Assembly (NCBI GenBank): GCA_029747015.1 | Contig: JAKOGI010000443.1 | Span: 82,501 to 146,500, forward strand | DNA from: Carnegiea gigantea | Taxonomy: Eukaryota > Streptophyta > Magnoliopsida > Caryophyllales > Cactaceae | Length of the DNA stretch: 64,000 nt | Direction: 5' to 3' | In this document: positions 32,264 through 45,800 of the stretch, in pieces | Position numbering within the stretch: position 1 is the first letter of the stretch | Layout: every line of letters begins with the position of its first letter | Position numbers and translations under genes: made by a program | The notes under the pieces: model-generated | Database searches by the model: none | What the model was told of the DNA's origin: nothing | What the model saw: the letters and a program-made list of their open reading frames with translations, nothing else

Positions 32264-35200
32264 CACCGGATTAGCGGACCTTTATTATGGATGCTTTCCT
32301 TATTGTTGTAGTCATAGTTGATTCTCCTATTCCTACTTAAGGTCTCTTACCTTATTTGCTTATTGATGTTTCCTTATGCATGCTTTGAATAACTCGAGCA
32401 ATAAATTCACAAGTTTAGACTTGTAACTCACTTGATATGTGGCGGTGAACCCGATCGGGTCCCCTCTTTGTCATTTGCTCTTCTTTGCCATTTGTAGCTT
32501 ACCTTAATGCACTGAAAAGGTTATGCGCAGCCATAATTCCCCTTGGAAGCTAACCGAGTGCCCCCTGACTATTTCTTCCAATTTTCTTCCTGTTTTTTGC
32601 TCTTATGACAAGATAATGCATGTGAAGTTGCTTTTTTAGCGAATCATCAAGTCCTTAGGCATTATTTCTTCTCTTTTCTCCTTGGATTCTTGCTCATTAA
32701 TTCAGGATGATTCCTATCAGGTGCCTATGCTTCTGTTCTTGCTTTTTCTTCTTTTTTTCTATCCTTTGGATGCTTGAATCCTTGAATTCTGTCCTGATAG
32801 CACGCTATGATTTCGGCTGGGTCCCCTACCCTTTGGCTCTTTTTTTTTGTTTGCTTGATTTATTCTTGGTTTAGAGTGTTTTGTTTGTATAATTTTAGTA
32901 GAGAATCCCCAAGGGTGACTCGACTGATATTCACTTCCCTTTGTCTTTGCACGAGTTATAAGATTGCTCCATCTTGCATTCAAGTGCGCTTTCCTCCCTT
33001 AATTCCTTCAATTTTCTCATTTCTCCATTAGGAACATCGTAATTATGTTTTGAAAAATCATGAGTGTAAGAAGAGATCATCACCCTCATCGAAGGTAAGG
33101 CTTCCTCAAGACTCCTTCATTGATAGGAGGTGGTGGCCCGTCAATGCCTAGAATGGGTATGATATATTACTAGATCAGGGTTGTCATACATCTAGCTATG
33201 CTGTCGTAAATGCAGTAAGTGTTCTTTCTTCACCATTCTTTGTCACTTCCGTGTAATATAAATCTAATTGTCACTCTCCCTTTTTGTCCTATTCAGGTTG
33301 ATCTAATGAGGGTTGCTGGTCCTAAGAAATTTCTAGGGGAGTTAGGACATTAGAGAGTTCAAATCAAAGCAGTTTTGGAGCATACATGGTTTGGTACGTT
33401 CTATTCTGCATTGAGTAGAGTGGCTGATTTAACCTACCGATGTGTTACCCGTGATGTGGTCGACAGGTTGTGCGATACCACCAACACATTCCACCTCCCA
33501 TTCAGTGAGATGACTATAACTCCTTTCGATTTTGTAATGCTAACGGGTCTTATATTCACAAGAGAGCACACTCGTGGGGAGTAACATACAGAATACCTCT
33601 TGGGGCTTTTGTTGATAGTTATCAAGGTGAAAAAGTTTTCCTACTTTTACTTCCTCCAATACTTGTTAATGTTTAATGTCAGGTATTTTATTTTGAAGCT
33701 TTAGTTTTATGAATATGTCCCGAATCTCTCGCCGAGTTTGTAACCTCCTACAAGCTTCACTGTAATGGTCTTGTGGACCAAAGGAAACCAAATTCACCGG
33801 CATTTTCAGTCAGGAGATCTTCAATGTCTCTGTGCAGGCATCAATGCTTCAAAAATGGTAACCTTATCTTATTCAAAAGCTAACTCAGTACTCGTCTAAC
33901 TCTCTCCTTCATAGGGCAATTTTCACCTATGGAAAAATCGTATTCTACCCCCAAAGTTGAAGCTGCCAAATTCTACACTTAGTAGTGGATCCTTATGGAA
34001 GGACTTTTATTTTCAGCTAGTACAAGGTTGAGTGAGTTATAATACAAATTACCAACCAATGGCCTTTGTTTGTTCCTCTGGATCCACATTGATATGCATT
34101 CTATATGAAGACTCTCACCTTAGATGATATGGCGAGGAAGAAGTCATATGAAAAGTGTTACTTTAAGCCCTCGTTGGACTTGTGCATGTGGTTAGCAATG
34201 TTTTCAAGATTAAAGGGGTTGTTGTTGTGCTGCAATTTCACCGCTTGCATTACAATTCTCGCATGTTTTTAGGACGACTTATGTACTGGGTTATTTGCCT
34301 CACCCTACCCTAAAAGCTGAAGTGCTTGGTCCTATAGAAATGGTCTTGCCTTAAAAAAGAAGGACCACTAGTTTGCCAACAATAGGATCTATCGACTGAC
34401 ACTTGACCCCGAGTTCGGGACATCCAATGTCACAAAGTCTTTGACAAAGCTGTCAAATTTTTACGGAATATGTTGACCACCATTGTAATTATTCAACCCA
34501 TCTTCAGTGTCCCATGACCCATTTGGTATATTTTCTTTTTTTGTATTTATCGCTTTTATTCCACATTCATGATGTTAATGTTTGCAACGTAGGTGATGGT
34601 TAGTGAGGCTCCCATACCGAGCTTGAATGTTGGTATACCTAGTGAACAGGAGGAAGCCACTTATGTGGATGTCCCATTGGTTCCAAAATCAGAGTGCTAG
34701 AATTCTTGTTTCCACCTACTGTACTAGGGTAAGCGTAATGCTTGCTTTGTTTGACATAAGCTAATGACAACCTTTTAACTATTCTCTTCTTTTCTGTAAG
34801 CGCCAAAAGTCTGACGTAATATTGTGTCTTTTCCACTTGATAAGGATGGAATTTATGAACCTTTTTACTTTCCATCATCCTCAAATGGACGAGAGAGTTT
34901 CTCCCTTGGAATTGACCTTGTACACTAATCCCTTTTATTAACTCATCTTCATTTATGCCACATGACCTAAAGAAGATGGTCATCCTAGGCGGTCTTGTGG
35001 CTCTCGTTCTGAAAGGGGTTCCTTTGATAGAGCTAGAGATATTACTGAGGCTTCTCGTGCCAAAGAGAGAAGCTCACCTCCTGACTCCCTATTAGTGGTG
35101 GATCCAACAAAAATTTATGATCTTGCAGATCCTTATGCTCTGTCTACCTCTTTGGGAGAAACCTATATGGCCTGTTTTTTTTATAATCATTCTTCCTCTA

Positions 35201-35532
35201 GAGTGGTATATGATGATCCTTCATGGCATTCTAAGGCCCCTAGGGGAAATCCCTGAGCTAACATAAGCACTACTCATGCCTCGATTGATTCTGGTTGTAA
35301 TTTGGGCTTTATTAACTACTTCATTGGTCGAACTAGCAGTGGGTTCTGAGATAGTCAGTAGGGGTAGCTCATTAAGTTTACATATGATGCTTTGGCTGTG
35401 ATTCTGTATTGTAATTTGACCTTTTTTTGCAATGTTACTTTCATGCAAATTTTTATGCAAGCTCACTTTGACTCTAATGCACATTAGCATGATTCGCCTA
35501 AAAATAAACGGACATGAAAAGTGGACGGTTGA
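32264..35532 (+). mobile_element. Copy C: Tat 3'-region fragment inside the CACTA element
   Basis: It begins with one minisatellite unit (CACCGGATTAGCGGACC), corresponding to the right part of the array at 22,690-23,130. It runs parallel to 23,131-26,250 and ends inside the spacer that follows PMD, near AAAAATAAACGGACATG. Both breakpoints are internal to the Tat sequence, so this is a fragment and not a complete element. Confidence 0.7.
33361..35250 (+). pseudogene. PMD extra-ORF remnant, copy C
   Basis: It holds the best-kept PMD start in the window: the frame at 33,375-33,581 includes DVVDRLCDTTNTFHLP and MTITPFDFVMLTGLIFT. Compared with copies A and B it has a deletion after about 33,565, where the YQEDFY-like segment is missing. 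It later shares the GTACTAGGGTAAGCG-type exon end near 34,730. As in the other copies, the rest is broken. It would be a useful third sequence for dating. Confidence 0.7.
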
Positions 35533-36380
35533 CCCTTTTTTGTCATTTTAATTTCGTTATAGTGAGGCAGTAAGATATCAATGGCACCATTGTATCCTTT
35601 ACGTATATTCTATTACTTTCCTATGTTTTCAAAGAATACTTTATTTAAATTAATAAACTAATAAACTAATTATATTATATTATTCTTTTGTACTCTATTT
35701 ATTTAATCATGCATGCATTACCTCGCATGCATATCAAAACTTATATTGAATGTCGCCTTAAGGAGGGATATGAAGTGTCTAATAATGGGAAGCAAGCCAA
35801 AAGTGTCCAACTCAAGGAAAATAGATAAGTACAAACTTGATTTTCTCTCGTGAAAAAGAACTTCATTGTCTTGGATTGTAAGATTAGGCCTTAAATTTAA
35901 GCTGAAATATACTGTTGGTGATTTTGGGGCTCTGTAGGATCGTATTGGTTGTATGTTGCTGCAGTGGTTATTATCATTTTTCTATTTGTGGGTTATATCT
36001 AATTAGTTGCAACCAGCAACTTGTTATCTGTACAATCATCATCATTATTTGCTTAATTACCGTTGTGAAGTTAATGGTCTTTGTATGGCATTGACCTTGT
36101 GAATGTCGTTTGGGGTTTCAGTCTCTTGTTTCCCTCTTTGATTTACTAGTGATTCTATTTTTAATATTCAAGTAGACTAAAAACTTAATTTTCATTCAGA
36201 TGGTCTTTTATTTTCCGGTTAATCCTAGTCTTTTTACTAAGTCAAAATGCATGATGTTTATGGACTTTATACTTCACGAGTGATAGGTTCTGCTGCCTTT
36301 AGTACATTTCCCTCCTTTATAATAGGTGATTCTCCTAGCCCTTGAGATAATAATCATTGATGGTTCTATTATGTCTTTTA
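35533..36380. repeat. Direct repeat D2 flanking captured segment
   Basis: Partner of D1 (31,425-32,263). It continues into CACTA sequence after ATGTCT at about 36,380, whereas D1 continues into copy C. Confidence 0.8.
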
Positions 36381-37306
36381 AATGACTAGTTTGAATACTT
36401 AAGTATATCAAGAATGGTAAACATATTGCTTGTGAAGCTCAAGTGAGTTTCTTGATTTTGTTTTCTTTTTAGTTCCTTCTTTTGGCTTGTTAGTTCCTTT
36501 TGTGATTATTATCTACTATAATGTTATTCTTATTCAATATGATACTTATAGTAACTTTACAATAATTAGTTTATCTTACATATTTGCAGTGAGTTTATCT
36601 AATTATGCCTTTGTGATTGAATCTCTCTTAAAAATTAACTTGCAATTGTTGAAATTTTTATGTGATTTATTATTGAGTATGAATAGTGGACTTGTTGCAT
36701 TATACTATGATTTTATCGATTAGATTGATTGATTTTTTCACACTTTGAGTTAATTAAGTGATATTTTTATTTATAATAGAATACATGTGGATTTCATAAA
36801 ATCTAACATTATGAGTTCTATATGGGAAAATGAGCTTTGGGTAGAGAACATTATATAATGAGAAGTAAGAACCTACTCTTTGCTAGTCATCGTGTGTTGT
36901 TCATCTGAGAAACTTAGCTTGCTTTTTCTCAATGTTTATTTTTTTTTTAATCTAAAGTAAATTTGTACAAATTAGATACTTCCTATTTATGTCTAAGTAA
37001 AACTAAAGCTATAGTGTACATTATATGTATGTATATATGTGTAAATTAGATTTTTTTCTTTTGGTTGAGGGGAAGGGAGGCTGTGATAGGGTTGGTAACT
37101 TGTGAGTGTTGTACTTCTATTGTAAACTATATAACTTTGGGAGTAGTTATTGTTTGATCCTTAAAAGAAAAGAGTAATATTGTAGTTCATTCTAAACTAT
37201 ATGAATATGGAGTTAAGGATGCATAATTACAATGTAAACCATAAATCATGCCCTGACTATAACGATATTGTCCTTTTCAATTAAGGTAAGTAATTTGCTT
37301 ATATAT
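36381..37306 (+). other. CACTA region upstream of TNP2
   Basis: Very AT-rich, with no coding similarity. It may contain the transposase promoter or leader intron. Confidence 0.4.
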
Positions 37307-37475
37307 GCATTATTATAAATGTTTGTTGCAATTTTTTCTTATATATTAAGAATGCATAATCATATTAAAGCTGAATTATGTAATAACTCGCCATTTATAC
37401 TTAAGCATTATTATAAATGTTTGTTATAATTTTTTCTTATATATTAAGAATGCATAATCATTTTAAAGCTAAAAT
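37307..37475. repeat. Tandem duplication of about 98 bp
   Basis: GCATTATTATAAATGTTTGTT starts at 37,307 and again at 37,405. Each time it is followed by TTTTTTCTTATATATTAAG and AATGCATAATCA. It lies directly upstream of the transposase start at 37,494. Confidence 0.8.
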
Positions 37476-37493
37476 ATATAGGAAGTTGCCAAC

Positions 37494-40400
37494 ATGGATG
37501 TGTTTAAGGATACGTGTTAGGAGAAATTGAGGACAATGGATAATGAATATAATGAATACCTAAATGCATTTGTTGATCACGTATTTATGACTTCTATTAT
37601 TGATGATAAGATTCCATGCCCATGTGCAACATGTGCTAATCAATTCCACTATAAAATGGATGTTGTAAGAGGTCAGCTTCACATAAAAGAGATGGATGCT
37701 AATTACCATAAACAGTATGAGTCTATAGTTGGGAGCCTATTGTAAGTGATAATCATGGCGATGGTCAAATGTTAGATGATCAATTTAACCGTAAAAATCT
37801 TGGATCACTCAAACATGATATGCATGGTATAATACAGGATGATTTTCCATGTTGTGAATCCATTAACAATTCCTCAAGCCCTAATAAAGAAACAAAGAAT
37901 TTTTTAATCTAATATAGATGTAGGGCAAGCCCTCTATCCGAGATGTGAAGAGCTTAGTAAGCTCTCATTTATTGTTGGGATATATCATCGTAAATGCATG
38001 CATAATATAAGTCATACGGCATTTCATACATTTACAAAACTCTTCAAAAGGGCTCTTCGAAAGCATATAGTACTGCCAAATTCTTTTGAGAAATATAAAT
38101 CATCATTGAGCAATTTTATCTTAGCTACAAAAAGATAGATGCATGTCCTAATGATTGTGTCTTTTTCCAAAAGGATAAGGCTGAATTTACCAACTGCTTT
38201 GAGTGTAATGCTTCGAGATATAAGATGGTAGACGATGGGATAATAATGAAATTGACTTCCAGCACCTAGCCTAAAGATTTTTTATCACTTTCACCTAACA
38301 CCTATGCCTAAAAGGCTGCACATGTCATCCAAGATAGCTCCTTTGATGAGATGGCATGTTGAGGGTTGTAAAGACGATGGGAAATTAAGACATTCAGCTA
38401 ATGCTCATGATTAGAAGCATTTTGATAATATGTATACAAATTTTGCTAGTGACCCATAAAATGTCAGGCTTTGCTTAACAAGTGATGGATTTAATCCATA
38501 TGGTTAATGAGCACTCAATATAGCATATAACCAGTTGTATTGATGACTTATAATTTGCCTCCATCGTTTTGCATGAAACAACCTTATCTATTTCTTTCAT
38601 TAATTATACATGGTCTAATGTCTATGGGAAATAACATTGATGCCTTGTTAGAATGTTTAATGGATGAGCTAATTGAACTATGGGAGCTAACTGTAGAAAC
38701 TTACAATGTCTCAAAGTATGAGACTTTTGACTTACATGTGGCCCTAGTGTGCACGTTGATTGAGTTCCCTGCATATGATAACTTGTTAGGTTGGAAAAGC
38801 AATGGGAAGTAAGCATGTCCATATTGCAAGGTTAATAAATGTTCCCATTATTTGAAAATAACTAGAAAACTTTGGTATATGGTCCATCATCTTTTCCTAC
38901 TAAGAAAGTATAAACTTCACCATAGTAAGAAGGGATTTAATGGAGAAACATAAATGAGTCCCCCTAAATTGATGTCAGGAACTGATTTATCGAATGAAAT
39001 GGAAGGACATGATGTCATATTTGAAAAACATCCTATGACTAAAAAGAAAAACAAAAGAAAGATAGATGAGGTGATGCCTTGGAAGAAAACGAGCATAGTT
39101 TTCAAACTCCCTTATTGGGAGCATCTTTTGGTATGTCACAACTTCGATGTTATGCATATAGAAAAAAACGTCTCAGAGAATACACTTGGTACACTCCTAG
39201 GCCCTAAAGAAAAGGCAAAGGATACTTTACAATCACATCTTGACCTAAGGACTTGAATGTTAGGGATGGACTCCATCCAGTGGAAGACAGATCTAAAGTA
39301 TACATTCATCTACATGCTTCACATTAAGCCAAAAAGAAAAGGACGAATTTATTAGTTTGCTAACTTTTGTAAAAGTGTCTGATGGTTATGCATCAAACAT
39401 CAAAAGGCGCATTATTGATAGTAAAATTTGTGGCTTATAAAGTCATGATTGTCATATTATAATGTAACAATTATTACCAGTGCTTGCAAAGAAAATGAAA
39501 GACAAAAACGTGGGGATTGCTTTGATTGAGTTAAGCAACATCTTTAAAGAGTTTTTCTCCAAAGTGGCAACACCTCGACACATTGAGAAGTTACAAGATC
39601 ATGTCATTGTTACCCTTTATTATTTGGAAAGTTTTTTTTTCCCCTTCTTTCTATGACATAATGGTACACTTAATTCTCCATTTATCATATGAAGCAAAGG
39701 TTATGAGCTCAGTTATTTATCACTGGATGCACCATGTAGAAAGGTATATACCTATTTTTTTATTTTGACATCCACAGTTTTATATTTACAATTATAATAG
39801 TCATGTCATGTGATTTTGATGATCGTAGGGACTTAATGATGTTAAATAGTATGTTGGCAATAGAAGTCATCTAGAGGGGTCAATTATTGAATGATAAGTA
39901 GGAAATGAATGTTTGACATTTTGTGCAAGATGTTTACCTGGCGTGGAGACTAGGGAGAGTAGGTTCTCAAGGAATAATGATGATGGTGATGAAGTTTACA
40001 AGGGACTATCTATTTTCTTCTTAAGATCTCGACCATTATCCAAAGAGAAAGACATTTGTCTTGTCTATTCACTAACTGACCAAGCACATAGTTATGTGTT
40101 ATTTAATTGTGACGAAGTTCAAAGTTATGCAAAATAAGCAAACTTGAATGTTCTATTTGCTATTATAAAATTCTTAAAATTCATTCTGTAATTTAAGACG
40201 TGTTTCTGTGGCTTCAGAGAGGGGCGATCATGTCTGACGGGTATGCCAGAATAGGATTGGACCTGATTAAATGGGTTCGGTTCCAGGGGCAGAATCGATC
40301 GAACAATTCAGGCTTCAATCCGTAATATTAAGGAACCTATCTCGTCAGTTCCGGTTCCAGTTCCTAAAATAAAACCCAGCACCGAGAACCTGTTATGACC

Positions 40401-41810
40401 TAAAAAGAAAAGTCACAGCCTACGATATAGACCCAATTATCCTATTAATATTTTATATAATAAAATGTCCAAATCCGATGTTCCATAAAGCCCAAATAAA
40501 ATAAAAAAACATTTTCTCCATTATTGAAATTTATATTTGTTAGGATTGCTATCACGTCAAAATTTATAATTTGCTACCTTGATTTATTATTTTTAATCTT
40601 GCCAAATATTGCATAAATGAGATTTGTATCACATCTTAATGAATGTAATTTGCTTCCTTTAATAAGTAGATGCTAGCCATAAAGTGATTTTTTATAGTTT
40701 ATAAATCTTGAAATGAATCTTGTTCTGCTATAATTGATTTTTTTTTTTTTACGATAAATAAGTACCAAATATGAAAATTTGAAAAAGTGTACAGCTTTTG
40801 CGGATAAGCAGAATCGGAATAGAAACCTATGGCTATGGTTTTGGTTCCAAAAATTGCAGAACTGGAACCTATGACTCTAGCTCCATATTTGAAAAATGAG
40901 GAACCTCTTTTGCCGGTTCTAGGTCCGGTTACCAATTTTAGACGCGGGTACTCGAAATCATTCACCACTAGTTTCAGGGAGCATTGTGAGATTGTCAGTG
41001 CTGAACATCAAATTTCAAATGAAACCGTTAACAAGATTCATAAAAAAGACATTTCCAAAATGGTGTGAAAAATTGCAAGTATCTTGATAAATGTACGACA
41101 CTTATGTATGTAAACTTCACATGGTCTAAGTATCACAAAATCTAAACATTCTCAAGTTTCTAGTCATTATCTCGTAAGTGAATTTCCAAGTAAATGGATA
41201 AAGACAATGACTAGTATAATGGGGTAGAGGTGACATGATAAAAAAAATTGATAAGAGGAGGGAGACTCAAAATTCTAGTGTTTGTCTGAATTATTGCATA
41301 GATGCAGGAGATATAGCTTATTATGGTGTTCTTATAGAAATTATTAAGTTGAGCCATGCTCAATGAAGAGGTGTTATCTTATTTTGATGTGACTGGGTGC
41401 ATCTAATTAGAGGTGTAAAACAAGATGAGTATGGATTTACTCTTATTAACCTTAAGTCACATGGGAAATAAGCAAACCTTTTGTCCCAGCATCTCAAGTA
41501 GCACAGGTCTGTTAAATACTAGAAACCAAGGAGAAAAACGAGTATATAGTCATCGCTATTAAGCCAAGAGATGTTTCTAAACTGGAAGATGATATCATAG
41601 TAGAAGTGAAAGTTTTGTAAGTAGACAACTCGACTTTGATCAATAGAGAAGAATTCATTGAAGATAGGGAAGATATCATGGGATTTACATTAAATGAGCC
41701 TTTTGTTGGGGCCATTGAAAGGGACAACAATGTAGAGATAGACTTAAATAATAATAGTACTGAAAGTGATGAAGATGGTGAGATATTATATAACTTTTAT
41801 TCTGACTAGT
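37494..41810 (+). pseudogene. CACTA transposase, TNP2 and DUF4216 parts
   Basis: The start is probably ATG at 37,494 (MDVFKDTC). Domain order: Transpos_assoc with IPCPCATCAN (about 37,610); TNP2 with LYPRCEELSKLSF (37,930), IDACPNDCVFFQK (38,140), RNVRLCLTSDGFNPYG-like residues (38,455), YNLPPSFCMKQPYLFLSL (38,545), FPAYDNLLGW (38,765) and LLVCHNFDVMHIEKNV (39,125); a DUF4218-like part with SHDCHI (39,440); VLFNCDEVQSY (40,100). It then resumes after an intron and a hAT insertion with EHCEIVSAEH (40,980) and DUF4216 with IAYYGVLIEI (41,315) and DEYGFTLINL (41,420). Many stops and frameshifts make it inactive. It would cut the CACTA ends. Confidence 0.9.
40219..40970. mobile_element. hAT miniature element 2
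   Basis: It starts GAGGGGCGATCA and ends CATTCACCACTA, degenerate forms of TAGGGGTGAGCA and its complement. The 8-bp flanks are GCTTCAGA (40,211-40,218) and GTTTCAGG (40,971-40,978), 6 of 8 alike. It is rich in GGTTCC/GGAACC near the ends and related to element 1, for example in CCAATTTT..GTACTC near the right end. It has no coding capacity. Confidence 0.75.
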
Positions 41811-43479
41811 TTATATGCAAAACAATAAGTTGCTTATCTAAGGATGAGACATGTATTTTGATGAAACGTTTTTGGATTGTTTTACCAATTTAGAATCATT
41901 TTGGTATTTAGAGTAATATTCTTTTTTTAAAAACCAATTTATTACATTATTTGTATAAACTGGTGCTTGTGTGCTATGCTTACATTGTCATTAATGTTTT
42001 TTCTTTTGATATATTCATACTAATTCTTTTTGTTTAAGATTATGTCCTACAAGAAAATTGATCGGTAAGAGGCAAACGGTTACCAGAGATCAGCTTGTGG
42101 TGGGCCTAAATTAATCTTAGTTTTATAGTAATCTCAAAGTAGTAATAATCTTTTTATTTGCGTTACTTATGTTTCGTGTTAATGAAGCATGTGTTGATGT
42201 CTGGGAAAAATTAGCTATTAAATCAAGGACTAAGGTGTAGTCCAAGGTTTAAATAAGCCTCAAAAACTAGTTTGTCTCAGGGTACTTCAGCTCGACGTTT
42301 TCTCTTCTCACCAGGAACCTCCTCTCCAGCATACACTAGTACAAGTAAGTTTTATTTTGCACAAGTTGCCATTTTATGTATTATTAATGATTAAAGTGAA
42401 ATGCTAATACTCTTAATTAAAAAGAAAGAATCCCTCATTTCTTTCCTACTATAATATTCCTTTTAACTAGGAGAGTATAAAAGGATAACAACTAAACAAA
42501 GTGATCAGGAAATGACTATTGTTAGAGGTTCATGTTGTTTAAAAGTGTTGGTAAGTCTTAAATTATAAAGGTTCTCAAATAGTGTCTATATAGAAGTAAC
42601 AATCAACCCAAAACAATAATGTTTCCAGTAGTTATAGAGTGGCAGCAAATGCTCCTCTTATATAATGTTCAAATGGTAAGTGGTATACAACATGAACATA
42701 TATTTATTTAATTAACTTATAGTTTTCTAATGTTTCCTTTTTTACACTTTCATAAGAGTTACGATGTAGCCTAAAGCATATCATTCAACTTTAGAGCTCC
42801 CATTGCATGCCGATTCACATATTAACGATGATGACATGAGCTTATAACCCATATATAATGGAGAGGTCCCCAAAAGTAAGTCACATACTTACTTCACATA
42901 TGATACTTTTATGTTCATTACAATTTGTATTTTTAAATTGTATTTCCATTTATTTTCTATATTTGTCATATATAATGCTTACTTCATTTTGTCACATCAA
43001 AGAGGAGGTCAATTCAAACTCATTGGGTCATGGAGAAAGTGAAGCAAATCATGAGATTCATGGTGAATCATTGACTAGAGTTGGTAGTAAAGTCAATGTA
43101 GAAGGTTTATACAAGCAATCGAGGAAAAGAATGAGAAGGATCGTAGGCCTAATAAGATTAAGGTTTTTAAGAACTCGGTGCTTGACGATGTCAACGAACA
43201 AATTCAACCTATAAGTAATTGCCAGAGGCAAATATATACCATGATTGGGTGCTTTGTATAAGGCCCTAGAAAACTACCACTAGATTGTATTGATTGGAGA
43301 AATTTAAACACGAGAAAAAAGATTCATTTGTGGGTAGAGGTAAAGGTATATGCATGTCAATTGTTAAGTCAAAAATCATGCATTATTTTTATAATTATTT
43401 TGAGTATATTATATATATTATTTCGTTTAATTTGTTTTGTTTTATATATTTTTCAGGGTTAGGATTAATTTAATAAAGA

Positions 43480-45800
43480 GGAGAAAAGAGGACGTAGAAG
43501 CTCGGGTTTTACACACTTGGCTACAAGATGGTCCAAAAATAATAATTATGGAGAATATTATTTCCATAATTATTTAATTGGGCTAGGGTTTCAAGAGTTG
43601 GAAGAAAACAAGAAGTCTTGGAGGAAAAGAAATCTAAGGAAGAGAGGAAGGAAATCCTAATATACTAAACCTAACCTCCCTCACTTCCTATATATAACTC
43701 CACCTCTACCCCATTAACCCCTAGGACGCATCACCATCATCAGATTTTCACAAGCCATAATTCATCTCCCATAATTCATCACCATCTCAGCCTCTCCACT
43801 CCCTCGTGCTTCCCCATCATCATCATCATATTGATCATCATAGCCTACGCATTCATCCTCCTTCTCACCATAAGCCACGCATCATCTACCATAAGTCATC
43901 ATCATCTTCAATCTCTCCACCCAGTAACACACATCCTAGCATCCTCATCATCCCACGCTTCTCTTCGTCGCTTCCCCATCACCACGATCATCATCATCAG
44001 CCCATCATCCTCTTCATCTCTAAGTAACATAATTTTATTTCTTTGTTTTGTTTTTACTTTATTTTATTGTATTTTATTTGATTAGAGTATTGTTAAACAT
44101 GAAGTATTTGGGTGAAATTTGTAATTTTATTTTTAATATGAGTGAGTAATTTCTTTTTACTTAGTATAATCTTCTTGAATCCATGCTAAATTAATTATTT
44201 TGAAACAAGTTTTGTACTTTAATGCCTAGTTGATTTATATTCATGATTCTTTAGCGATTAGTGTTTATCGTTTATGAAATTTGTGTTAAAGCGATTAGAA
44301 TGCATGCTAGTTGATTAAATACAATTTCGATTGATAGTTTAGGAGATTATAATACGTAAAAGTTATAATCTTTTAGGCTTAGGTATCACCCTAATTAATC
44401 ATGGATGGCTCAAACCCTTCTCTTTTAATTAGGTAATCACTTTAGATCTTTGTTAAATCGATTTGCTAGTAAATTGGTTACAAAGTGTTAAATGATGTTT
44501 TTCTAATTCTTAATGCTCTAGTTTGATTAAATTCTTATGCTGGTGTAAGGGTTATCAAAACTAGTAGGGTTTATATTAGGGCTGGACCTAATTAAACTAG
44601 AATCTAAGGAAAAACGGGGGAGAACCGCTGGTGGATGTCTTCTACAGTTTAACTCATGAATGAAATTAACTTGTGTGTTGATGATAAATATTAATTTACA
44701 TGGTGGATTGAGATTATATTAAGTATTCTTCATAAATTTGACAACTTTTGATCATTATTTGTTGCTTAGAGTTAATTTGATTAGTTTGTTAATTTTTATT
44801 TTATTTTTATTAGCTTAAACATAAATTCAATCGACCCCCCCTCCCAAAAGTATAGTCTTTTAGGAGTGTCTAGGTAATTTTAGATAGCTTAGATTTTGAT
44901 TTTTAGAGTGGTTATAATTTCAGATTGATTTATGATCAGTTTTAGTATTTACTACCGGTTTGTTAGAAATTAGACTAAAAATAGTTAATTTTGTTCTTTT
45001 TCGATTTTTATGAGTTCCTAGGTTTATATAGTCTCTTAGTCTGCCCATATTTAATTTCATAATTTTTGGAAGTTATTTGATAATTTTTCATAATTATTTT
45101 GTGAAATTGATATGTGCAGGTTTTTAGGTTATTAATTCTGAAAATTTCGATTTTAATTTTTAATTCACGATTTCTAGGTGTTGTTAAGTCCAGAAAATTA
45201 TGTCCTAGGATTAGGGTAATTTTCTTGATTAATTTCGTATTTATATTTATGCTGATTATTTTATTTCTAATTTTAGATTTATTATTCTGCTGAATATTCT
45301 ATGCTAATTTTCTGATCTGATTTTTCTGAAATAAAGTAGATGCAATTTAGAGTTTATAAGCTCGTAGACCTGAATTATAATGTTTTAGGTTACTGTTTGA
45401 TAATTTTAATATTTATTTCTCTGATTATTAATGGCTGTTTTGAATTTTAATTAGAATTTCAGTTATTATTCTGATTTTATTTTTCTAAGTTATTTAGGGA
45501 AACTTTTTACTGTTTTCTTTCCAGAATATAATCCAAAATATTTAGGAGCATCATTGGGTGTTTTTCCAGATTTTTATTCATTAGATTTTAATTATTGTAG
45601 AATTATTAAGATTAGATTTAATAAATTAGATTAGTAAAATCATTTAGGATTAAGCTAGCCTTTTTAAAACAATCTTTCCTCATAGATCGATCCCTACTTT
45701 CCTATGCTATAAAAAGTGTTTTAATAACCAAAGTAGTGGTTAAATTTGTAAGCTCCATGACAAGCTTTACATCAATATATATTACATTGCTTTGAAAATT
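43480..45800 (+). mobile_element. Probable solo LTR in CACTA second gene
   Basis: It has a promoter-like TATATATAAC at about 43,690, a CAT/CCATCATC-rich transcribed leader at 43,725-44,010, about 1.6 kb of non-coding AT-rich sequence, and an ending with CATAGATCGATCCCTACTTTCC near 45,690, the usual phrase at LTR ends. There is no primer site, gag or second copy in the window. Exact ends and the target duplication could not be fixed. Confidence 0.5.
43730..44010. repeat. CAT/ATC-rich low-complexity tract
   Basis: Imperfect ATC and CCATCATC runs. Any frame across it gives His/Ser-rich peptides that are artefacts of composition. Confidence 0.7.

Noticed and set aside
31425..36380. D1 and D2 as LTRs of a retrotransposon with copy C as its inside.
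   Set aside because: They lack TG..CA ends, a primer site and a polypurine tract, and the inside starts and ends within a Tat fragment.
43806..44085. His/Ser/Pro-rich frames.
   Set aside because: They arise from the CAT/ATC-rich tract in the probable LTR leader, in several phases at once.
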